From the NCBI GenBank assembly GCA_030622805.1, contig JAUXFR010000026.1, positions 1-9,398 on the forward strand: a stretch of 9,398 nucleotides of DNA, given 5' to 3'. Of the stretch, positions 1 through 5,312 are shown piece by piece. Made by a program: the position numbers and the translations under genes. The stretch is from Anaerolineae bacterium. GTDB taxonomy: Bacteria > Chloroflexota > Anaerolineae > Anaerolineales > UBA4823. How positions within the stretch are numbered: position 1 is the stretch's first letter; each line of letters opens with the position of its first letter. The notes beneath the pieces are model-generated. The model worked only from the letters and a program-made list of their open reading frames with translations, had not been told where the DNA came from and ran no database searches.

Positions 1-123
1 ACGGAAATAAGCGTGACAAGGGCAACCAATATCAAAAGCTGACACTGTGAGAGATGAAAATTCTATTAAATAAAATGATTGTTACATCCGGCTTATTTGA
101 GCTTATGGTAAACTTTTTCAGGC
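1..123. other. Upstream region, no gene supported
   Basis: No coding region can be supported here. Two forward frames read in from the left edge and stop at 42 and 50; each gives only 13 to 15 residues, so they could be the tail of an upstream gene or chance. The right half is AT-rich and holds the probable promoter of the following peptidase gene. Confidence 0.5.
79..122 (+). promoter_or_regulatory. Probable promoter of the LysM/M23 peptidase gene
   Basis: An extended -10 element, TGGTAAACT, lies at 106-114 (TG, one base, then TAAACT). No -35 box stands at the usual 17 bp; the best candidate, GTTACA at 81-86, is 22 bp away. Transcription would start near 120-122, only a few bases before the first ATG at 124. 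The same word order (TTACAT, TGGTAAA, TTCAGG) recurs upstream of tpx. This is a pattern call without expression data. Confidence 0.35.
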
Positions 124-1569
124 ATGATAATAGCTATGATGAATAAACGCTCTTTGCTTATCCTGACGATAGTCTTCGCTTTGTTCCTACCCTCAGGTAC
201 TGTGTCCGCACAGAACGGTGCACCCGAGGGTCCCGTATATATCGTACAAGAAGGTGATACCCTTTGGAGCATAGCCGTCCGATTTGGCGTTTCGGTAGAG
301 GAACTGCAAACCATAAACAATCTCAGCAATGCAAACCAATTGATGATCGGAGACCAATTAATCATCCCGGGTCTGGAAGGTGCCAGCGGTGTAATCGTAA
401 CAGAAACTATTCCATTCGGCGAATCGCTGCGGAGCTTAAGCAGGAGCTATCAATTGCCCCCCGAGATATTAAAAAAATTAAACCACCTGACCGTTCCTTC
501 AGAATTATTTGCCGGGCGGTTTCTGACCATTCCACAGCAGGAAGGACCCGTCACCCCGAAGAAACGCACGCTCTTATCCGGGGGGTTATCGCTGATTGAG
601 ATCTCTGCGATTGAAGGAAGCAACCCCTGGGAAATTGTATTCATAAACAACCTGCAGGGAACCTGGGATGGAGCAGCCGGTGATGTGCTGCAAATTACAA
701 CTCTCGATACAGGGATTAGCGAACCCGCAGGACCAACTGCTCTACCAGCAGCAATCCGTTCCATCGAGATTAACCCACTTCCATTCTTACAAGGAAAAAC
801 GACCGCTATCAAGATCAACGCAGAACCCGGGATTACCTTCTCGGGCACCTTTATGGGACATGATCTGCACATATACCCCGACCAGAATGATGTATATGTC
901 GCCCTTCAGGGTTCACATGCCATGGCTGAACCAGGGCTATACCCCATGCAGTTGAATGGATCGCTTGCAGATGGATCATCATTCTCTTTCTCCCAAATGG
1001 TGCCGCTCGCTCCTGTCGATTATCTTTACGACCGACCGTTGATTGTCAACCCAACTACAATCGATCCCGCGGTAACAAAACCGGAAGATGCGCAGTGGAA
1101 CCAGCTTGCTTTGCCGGCAACGCCAGAACGGTTATGGGACGGCATCTTTGAAATCCCATCGCCGCTGCCCGTCGATTACTGCCTTGAAACTGGTGACTGC
1201 TTTTCCTCCAGATTCGGAAACCGCCGTTCGTATAACGGGAGTCCATACAATTCTTTCCATACGGGTCTGGATATTGTCGGAACAGTCGGAACTGATATTT
1301 ACGCGCCAGCCCCTGGCACCGTGGTCTTCGCAGGTCCACTCACAGTGAGAGGCAATGCCACCATGATCAATCACGGATGGGGTGTCTACACAGCGTATAT
1401 GCACCAGGATGAGATCCTGGTACAGGTAGGCGATCAGGTTGAATCCGGGCAATTGATCGGTAAGATTGGCAGCACAGGTCGCTTGGAAGGTCCGCACCTG
1501 CATTGGGAAGTCTGGGCAGGGGGTGTACAGGTTGATCCACTGGAATGGTTGGAACAAGCCTACCCATAG
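124..1569 (+). CDS. Secreted LysM-repeat M23 family metallopeptidase (peptidoglycan hydrolase)
   Basis: A cell-wall endopeptidase of the LytM/lysostaphin (M23) family, expected to cut peptide cross-links of peptidoglycan outside the membrane. Residues 6-29 form a signal peptide (basic MNKR, hydrophobic core, likely cleavage after VSA at 29). A clear LysM domain spans about 38-83 (EGDTLWSIA, ending in QLIIPG). Two weaker LysM-like repeats follow at about 89-137 and 155-192. A beta-rich, Ig-like stretch covers about 215-300. The M23 domain at about 353-475 has the zinc ligands H379 and D383 (HTGLD) and H460, plus catalytic-type H427 and H458 (HLH), so it should be active. C353 and C359 could form a disulfide. 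The start is uncertain: ATG codons at 124, 136 and 139 are in frame and none has a good ribosome site; 139 gives the most typical signal peptide. The gene converges on the DUF2007 gene 34 bp downstream, with no obvious terminator hairpin between them. Confidence 0.93.
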   Translation: MIIAMMNKRSLLILTIVFALFLPSGTVSAQNGAPEGPVYIVQEGDTLWSIAVRFGVSVEELQTINNLSNANQLMIGDQLIIPGLEGASGVIVTETIPFGESLRSLSRSYQLPPEILKKLNHLTVPSELFAGRFLTIPQQEGPVTPKKRTLLSGGLSLIEISAIEGSNPWEIVFINNLQGTWDGAAGDVLQITTLDTGISEPAGPTALPAAIRSIEINPLPFLQGKTTAIKINAEPGITFSGTFMGHDLHIYPDQNDVYVALQGSHAMAEPGLYPMQLNGSLADGSSFSFSQMVPLAPVDYLYDRPLIVNPTTIDPAVTKPEDAQWNQLALPATPERLWDGIFEIPSPLPVDYCLETGDCFSSRFGNRRSYNGSPYNSFHTGLDIVGTVGTDIYAPAPGTVVFAGPLTVRGNATMINHGWGVYTAYMHQDEILVQVGDQVESGQLIGKIGSTGRLEGPHLHWEVWAGGVQVDPLEWLEQAYP

Positions 1570-1603
1570 AGAAGAATTTTCCTAATTTATCTAAACGTTA
1601 TCA

Positions 1604-1882
1604 CTATCCTGTTGCTTCGTTGTCGTTTTTATCCCCAACATCCTGATCTTCAAAATCACCGGCATAATATTCATCAAGTACCTGTTTGGCACGCGCTAGA
1701 TCTTTCTCTAAAACCAAGATCTTAACTTCACCGAGAATACCGAATGATACCGGGATAGCCGATGAGGCCGATTCCTGCGAGAGCAGCACCTGGATTCCTT
1801 GAGCTTCCAGTAAACCACGCAAAGCCTCTGCCTGGGCAGTACCTGATACTACTTCTAAGAGAGTTAATTCTTCGTCAGACAT
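1604..1882 (-). CDS. DUF2007-type putative signal-transducing protein
   Basis: A 92-residue soluble protein resembling the DUF2007 family (putative prokaryotic signal-transducing protein), whose biochemical role is unknown. Visible family traits are an N-terminal strand (LTLLEVVSG), a helix with the pattern AEALRGLLEAQGIQVLL at about 18-34, a loop with a glycine-rich turn, and a second strand-helix unit (VKILVLEKDLARAKQVLDEY at about 53-72). This is a ferredoxin-like beta-alpha-beta arrangement. The C-terminal 20 residues are acidic and probably disordered (DFEDQDVGDKNDNE). The start is well supported by the sequence AGGTGA six bases upstream (1894-1889 on the minus strand) and a good promoter further upstream. 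It is divergent from the 526-aa gene and convergent with the peptidase, so it appears to be a single-gene transcript. Confidence 0.8.
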   Translation of the reverse strand: MSDEELTLLEVVSGTAQAEALRGLLEAQGIQVLLSQESASSAIPVSFGILGEVKILVLEKDLARAKQVLDEYYAGDFEDQDVGDKNDNEATG

Positions 1883-1893
1883 ATTAATTCACC

Positions 1894-1922
1894 TTTTTAT
1901 ATTTTTTCTCTTGGAGTATAAT
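1894..1922 (+). promoter_or_regulatory. Probable promoter of the 526-aa/143-aa gene pair
   Basis: A perfect -10 box TATAAT lies at 1917-1922. A weak -35 candidate, TTTTTA, lies at 1894-1899, 17 bp upstream. The predicted start site near 1929 gives a leader of about 67 nt. The -10 shares bases 1917-1920 with the opposing promoter, so polymerase could not occupy both at once. Confidence 0.45.
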
Positions 1923-1943
1923 ATCATATGGGAAATTTCGCAA
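1915..1943 (-). promoter_or_regulatory. Promoter of the DUF2007-type gene
   Basis: Reading the minus strand, a -35 box TTGCGA (1943-1938) and a -10 box TATACT (1920-1915) are separated by exactly 17 bp. Transcription would begin near 1908, giving a leader of about 25 nt that contains the AGGTGA ribosome site. Its -10 box overlaps the -10 box of the divergent rightward promoter. Confidence 0.55.
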
Positions 1944-1995
1944 ATAGATCGCGACGATTTTTCCATAATAACCGCAAATAATTTAGAGGAATTCC

Positions 1996-3576
1996 ATGGC
2001 AGCAGTCTCTTTTGCCTTACAAGAAGATTATTGGGAAAATTTTGAACTCGTTGAAGAGGACATAGAATTTTTATACAACAACCTGCTGGAACTGGAGACG
2101 CCGCTAACCACGGATGAGCTGGTTCTTTCCCTGATACAAGAGCGTATCCGGCGGGAAAAGTCAGCTATCGAAAAACGACGCACTTCAAGTGGAGACCTGT
2201 ACCAGCCAGAAGGAACCTACAAGGTGGATCAAATGCTGGTCTTCCCTGCATTCAACTGGCAGCCTGGTAAAGTCGTGAACGTGCGCCCGGGACACAATCC
2301 GGAACTTGGAGAATTTAAGGTTATCAAGGTTGATTTCAGTGAGGGTGGAGAGCGCGAATTCGCCGCCAACCTGAGCGAACACATTCTCAATAATCCCCCA
2401 GAGATCGCTGATTACGACCCCGCTCTGGATCAGGAAGTTGTGCTCGAGAACCACTCATCGCTGATCACAACTCATCTGGAAGAAGATCTGAATACCAATC
2501 CAGATTTTATACGCATTGCTGGAAGATGGTTCCCACATACTCTGCTGGTAGATGTGAACGTTGGTCACTTGAATCTCGCTGAAGCTGTACTGGATATGGC
2601 AGGAGGAGGACCTCAACCAACATCAGAGCTGTTGGATCAAATCGAGCTGAATGCCAGTGTCAACCCCAAGTTATTGGAATTTTCACTTGACCTGGCACTT
2701 CAGGAAGACGAACGATTTGATGAAGTCGGTCCCTCAGGCGACATCTTGTGGTTCTTAAAACGTCTTGAACCCAAAGAAGTGTTAGAAAGCCCTGTCTTCC
2801 TGAATTACGAAAGGATAGATTTTGATCACGCTCTGCTTTCTGAAGATATGGTTAAACTGGAACGAGATTTAGACGACGAATTATCGAATATCACGGATTG
2901 GGATGACAGCTCTGATACCGTCGAGATCAGGTTGATCTTCCCCCATCTCCGTTCTGGCACATTACCGCTTTCGAATCGCTTACACCATCTGTTCCCAACC
3001 GCATACGAAGCACCTCGCATCCGCTTCCATCTTGTTGATGGCAAAACGGGTAAAAAATTCCCTGCTTGGGTTGTGCGTGAGAAATTCTACGTCTACGGTT
3101 TAAAGAGCTGGTATGAGGAAAAGGAATTAATACCCGGCAGCATCATTCATGTAAAAAGGGGGGGAAATCCCGGAGAAGTGATCGTAGATACAACCGATCA
3201 GAGAACCAGTCGTGAATGGATAAGGACTGTATTGGTAGGTTCTGATGGAGGTGTGGTCTACGCATTGTTGAAACAACTGGTAAGCGGACAGGTGGACCCA
3301 CGCATGGGAATCGCGATCCCCGATCTAGAAGCACTCGATGATGTTTGGAACCAGGCAAAATCGAAGCAACCGCCATTTGAAGAAGTAGTTGTCAATACGG
3401 TAAAGGAATTAGCCAAGCTCAATCCACAAAGTCATGTACACGCCAGCGAATTATATGCGGCAGTAAATGTTATTCGCCGCTGCCCACCAGGGCCAATATT
3501 TGCGTTATTAGCTTCGCGACCATGGTTCGTTCATGTTGGCGACCTGCACTATCGTTTGAGCGATCAGGAAATTTAA
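1996..3576 (+). CDS. Conserved hypothetical protein, 526 aa, with winged-helix-like segments
   Basis: I do not recognise a named family; I recall similar proteins only from Chloroflexota. There is no signal peptide or membrane segment, so it is probably cytoplasmic. The N-terminal 25-65 is helical with an HTH-like pattern (PLTTDELVLSLIQERIR). Residues 72-130 are beta-rich (FPAFNWQPGKVVNVRPG, then FKVIKVDF). Residues 170-258 resemble a winged helix: RWFPHTLLVD, a helix, TSELLDQI, NPKLLEFSLDLALQEDERF and GDILWFLKRLEP. The order recalls HARE-HTH/RNA-polymerase-delta-type domains, but this is inference. An acidic stretch lies at 283-309, a mixed beta region at 310-400, and a second winged-helix-like end at 462-521 (HASELYAAVNVIRRCPPGPIFALLASRPWF). 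The ATG has AGAGGA five bases upstream (1985-1990). The next gene starts 19 bp after the stop, so the two are probably one operon. A nucleic-acid-binding or transcription-associated role is a guess. Confidence 0.85.
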   Translation: MAAVSFALQEDYWENFELVEEDIEFLYNNLLELETPLTTDELVLSLIQERIRREKSAIEKRRTSSGDLYQPEGTYKVDQMLVFPAFNWQPGKVVNVRPGHNPELGEFKVIKVDFSEGGEREFAANLSEHILNNPPEIADYDPALDQEVVLENHSSLITTHLEEDLNTNPDFIRIAGRWFPHTLLVDVNVGHLNLAEAVLDMAGGGPQPTSELLDQIELNASVNPKLLEFSLDLALQEDERFDEVGPSGDILWFLKRLEPKEVLESPVFLNYERIDFDHALLSEDMVKLERDLDDELSNITDWDDSSDTVEIRLIFPHLRSGTLPLSNRLHHLFPTAYEAPRIRFHLVDGKTGKKFPAWVVREKFYVYGLKSWYEEKELIPGSIIHVKRGGNPGEVIVDTTDQRTSREWIRTVLVGSDGGVVYALLKQLVSGQVDPRMGIAIPDLEALDDVWNQAKSKQPPFEEVVVNTVKELAKLNPQSHVHASELYAAVNVIRRCPPGPIFALLASRPWFVHVGDLHYRLSDQEI

Positions 3577-3581
3577 TGACC

Positions 3582-3587
3582 GGAGGG
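3582..3587 (+). promoter_or_regulatory. Strong ribosome binding site fixing a TTG start
   Basis: GGAGGG sits eight bases before TTG at 3596. No ATG or GTG lies in frame at a suitable distance, so this site decides the start of the 143-aa gene. Confidence 0.75.
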
Positions 3588-3595
3588 CATAATCC

Positions 3596-4027
3596 TTGGA
3601 ATTAAAACGTCCTAGTCTTGTTAAACCCACCCAACATACTCCTTTCCATATCGATTTTGACTGGTGGACAAAAAATGATCGAGACTGGCGAATTTACCTG
3701 CAAGGTTTTTTATGCCCCGAACATCAGATGGCTTATGCTGATCTTAATATCGATGAAACGCTGGACTGGGTGGACCCTGAAACAGCTGAAGTCCAACAGG
3801 TAGACGGTCTCCAGCATGTATTAATCACTCACTGTGCGAAAGACCCATCCTTTATTACCCAGCAAACGACGCTTGTAGACTCCGTATTCCGCATATTCCT
3901 GTCGAATGGGAACGTACCACAAACGCCACTTGAACTCAACGAACAATTGGGAAAGCCTGCAAACACAATATTGAAAACAATCTCGGGGGTCAGGGTCTAT
4001 CGAGGTATCCGTCCCTGTCTGGAATGA
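3596..4027 (+). CDS. Conserved hypothetical protein, 143 aa, operon partner of the 526-aa protein
   Basis: The family is not recognised. The protein is soluble, without signal peptide or membrane segment. It starts with TTG, chosen because of GGAGGG eight bases upstream. Residues 14-35 contain an aromatic motif (TPFHIDFDWWTKNDRDWR). C40 and H43 (LCPEH) and H79-C80 (ITHCAK) are spaced as a possible metal site, though this is only inference. Residues 56-70 carry the motif DWVDPETAEVQQVDG. The C-terminal 90-141 looks like a small winged helix: a helix (TLVDSVFRIFLSNG), then TPLELNEQLGKPANTILKTISG as a possible recognition unit, then a strand pair (VRVYRGIRPCL). Its position 19 bp behind the 526-aa gene suggests that the two act together. 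The context gives no known pathway. Confidence 0.82.
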   Translation: MELKRPSLVKPTQHTPFHIDFDWWTKNDRDWRIYLQGFLCPEHQMAYADLNIDETLDWVDPETAEVQQVDGLQHVLITHCAKDPSFITQQTTLVDSVFRIFLSNGNVPQTPLELNEQLGKPANTILKTISGVRVYRGIRPCLE

Positions 4028-4113
4028 CAAACTCGAAAGGTAACAAATATTTACATTATTTTGGGAATCAGGATCAATCCTATCATTACGATACTAACGC
4101 TGGTAAATTGGGG

Positions 4114-4141
4114 TTTAAAATTTCAATTATTCATTTATAAT
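4114..4141 (+). promoter_or_regulatory. Probable promoter of tRNA-Arg
   Basis: A -10 box TATAAT lies at 4136-4141, with a -35 candidate TTTAAA at 4114-4119 and a 16-bp spacer. The predicted start near 4148 leaves about 19 nt before the mature tRNA. The surroundings are very AT-rich, so chance matches are easy. The stretch from 4028 to here contains no gene; I see only a short AGGAT/ATCCT inverted repeat (4067-4078) without a T-run. Confidence 0.4.
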
Positions 4142-4166
4142 TATACATAACTATCAAAAATGCAGT

Positions 4167-4239
4167 GCCCCTGTAGCTCAATGGACAGAGCAGTGGCCTT
4201 CTAAGCCATTGGTTGTGGGTTCGATTCCTGCCAGGGGCG
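4167..4239 (+). tRNA. tRNA-Arg(UCU)
   Basis: A complete 73-nt cloverleaf that decodes AGA and AGG. The acceptor stem GCCCCTG (4167-4173) pairs fully with CAGGGGC (4232-4238), and the discriminator is G4239. The D stem GCTC/GAGC is at 4176-4179 and 4188-4191. The anticodon stem GTGGC/GCCAT (4193-4197, 4205-4209) encloses loop CTTCTAA with anticodon TCT at 4200-4202. The T arm has GTGGG, loop TTCGATT and CCTGC (4215-4231), with two G-U pairs. CCA is not encoded and must be added after transcription. It stands alone between two operons in the same direction, with no duplicated 3' end that would suggest an integrated element. Confidence 0.97.
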
Positions 4240-4278
4240 TTACATTATTAATTAAATTCAGAAGGGGAGAGTTCAAGA

Positions 4279-4319
4279 TTTACATTAATCAAATATTCTT
4301 TTGGTAAAATGACTTCAGG
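4279..4319 (+). promoter_or_regulatory. Probable promoter of the tpx-hsp20-lon operon
   Basis: An extended -10, TGGTAAAAT, lies at 4302-4310. The nearest good -35, TTTACA at 4279-4284, is 20 bp away, longer than ideal, so the TG extension may carry the activity. The expected start is near 4317, with a leader of about 42 nt. No CIRCE inverted repeat (HrcA operator) is visible, although the operon encodes heat-shock proteins. Confidence 0.4.
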
Positions 4320-4345
4320 AAAGTTTTTTTATTATGCCAGAAATG

Positions 4346-4352
4346 AAAGGAG
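4346..4352 (+). promoter_or_regulatory. Ribosome binding site fixing the TTG start of tpx
   Basis: AAAGGAG lies six bases upstream of TTG at 4359. The next in-frame ATG (4383) would remove the beginning of the first strand and has no comparable site. Confidence 0.7.
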
Positions 4353-4358
4353 AGAACT

Positions 4359-4895
4359 TTGAGTGAAACAATCTTACGTACAATGAAATTTTACGGTCAG
4401 GATGTGACCATTGTCGGTAATGATATTCAGGTCGGACAGAAGGCGCCGGAGTTCGTCGTCCAGGCTTTTGACTGGTCATCTATTGATGCACTGGAAAGTA
4501 CAAAAGGGAAAGTTCGCATCATCGGTGCGCTGCCATCATTGAACACACCCGTATGCGATCGAGAAACGCGGCGATTCAATGAAATCGCCGAAACCTTGGG
4601 AGATGATGTGGTTATCATTATGGTTAGCATGGACCTGCCGTGGACTCAGAAACACTGGTGTACTACCAAGCGTGTGGAACAGGTTATGGTGCTATCAGAC
4701 CACACAAACGCAGACTTCGCAATAAAATACGGGGTTCTCCTTGAGGAACCGCGCATCCTGCGAAGAGCGATTTTTGTAGTGGGACCCAACAACGATGTAT
4801 TTTACGCAGATTACATGCCATCAATCGGCGACGAACCAGATTATGATTCAGTGCTCAATGCCGCTCTGGAGGCCATGGAGAGAAATGAAAGCTGA
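4359..4895 (+). CDS. tpx: Thiol peroxidase (Tpx, atypical 2-Cys peroxiredoxin)
   Basis: Reduces hydrogen peroxide and organic hydroperoxides using thioredoxin as reductant, in the cytoplasm. The 178 residues match the usual Tpx length of about 165-175. The N-terminal hairpin (MKFYGQDVTIVGNDIQVGQKAPEF) is typical of Tpx rather than other peroxiredoxins. The active-site motif at 59-66 is PSLNTPVC, with T63 and peroxidatic C66. The resolving cysteine is C101, in a spacing close to that of E. coli Tpx (61 and 95). The catalytic arginine is probably R136 (RRAIFVVGPN). The C-terminal EPDYDSVLNAALEAM also fits the family. It starts with TTG behind AAAGGAG. Its last 11 bases overlap the start of the Hsp20 frame (if that starts at 4885), which suggests translational coupling. 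It is the first gene of a stress operon with hsp20 and lon. Confidence 0.95.
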   Translation: MSETILRTMKFYGQDVTIVGNDIQVGQKAPEFVVQAFDWSSIDALESTKGKVRIIGALPSLNTPVCDRETRRFNEIAETLGDDVVIIMVSMDLPWTQKHWCTTKRVEQVMVLSDHTNADFAIKYGVLLEEPRILRRAIFVVGPNNDVFYADYMPSIGDEPDYDSVLNAALEAMERNES

Positions 4896-5292
4896 TCAAC
4901 GGTACGATCGCAGTATTTATGAGGAGATTCAATCGATGAGCGTTCGTTCCACACATTGGCGGCTCCGAATGCGTTCCTCCGCTTGGCGGCCTCCAACGGA
5001 TGTCTATGAGACGGAGGATACGATTCTGATCAGGGTGGAAATTGGTGGTATGAAAGAGGATGATTTTGATATTGAGCTCCAAGGTCACCTGCTATCCATT
5101 CGCGGAATCCGCCAGGACACACTCGATAAGGTCGATTACCATCAGGTAGAAATCCGATTCGGAGAATTCTACATTGATATCCATCTACCCGCACCAGTCG
5201 TGGCGGACCGTGTAAAGGCAGATTATGACAACGGCTTCCTGCTAATCACCCTACCAAAAGCTCGATCCAGGCAGGTACCAATAGAAAAATAA
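4885..5292 (+). CDS. hsp20: Small heat-shock protein, Hsp20/alpha-crystallin family
   Basis: An ATP-independent holdase that binds unfolding proteins and keeps them available for refolding or degradation. With the start at 4885 it has 135 residues. The alpha-crystallin domain covers about 35-125: RPPTDVYETEDTILIRVEIGGM, the strand LLSIRGIR, HQVEIRFGEFYIDIHLP, and the family signature A-x-Y-x-N-G-F-L at 112-119. The C-terminal VPI (131-133) is the I-x-I-type motif that drives oligomer formation. The N-terminal arm is short and arginine/tryptophan-rich. The start is ambiguous. ATG 4885 has GGAG four bases upstream and overlaps tpx by 11 bp; ATG 4936 has GAGGAG nine bases upstream and would give 118 residues. 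Both keep the whole domain. Lon follows 20 bp downstream, and Hsp20-bound clients are plausible Lon substrates. Confidence 0.92.
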   Translation: MKADQRYDRSIYEEIQSMSVRSTHWRLRMRSSAWRPPTDVYETEDTILIRVEIGGMKEDDFDIELQGHLLSIRGIRQDTLDKVDYHQVEIRFGEFYIDIHLPAPVVADRVKADYDNGFLLITLPKARSRQVPIEK

Positions 5293-5312
5293 TTAGAAAA
5301 TGAGGCGACTTT

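Noticed and set aside
1..60. Possible ends of an upstream gene, including a minus-strand frame with a short hydrophobic stretch running off the left edge
   Set aside because: The forward frames stop at 42 and 50 after only 13-15 codons, and the minus-strand frame would need a TTG start without any ribosome site. There is too little sequence to support a gene.
1132..1557. Antisense open frame of 141 codons inside the M23 peptidase gene
   Set aside because: It covers the M23 catalytic region, whose forward frame holds all the zinc-binding residues.
1570..1603. Bidirectional terminator between the convergent peptidase and DUF2007-type genes
   Set aside because: The 34-bp gap is AT-rich but has no stem of useful length on either strand.
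4167..4239. tRNA-Arg as an integration site for a mobile element
   Set aside because: No second copy of the tRNA 3' end, no integrase and no change in gene style were seen on either side.
4334..4366. Ten-codon upstream frame (ATG at 4334) overlapping the tpx start
   Set aside because: It has no ribosome site of its own and no recognisable leader-peptide codon pattern; the AAAGGAG within it serves the TTG start of tpx.
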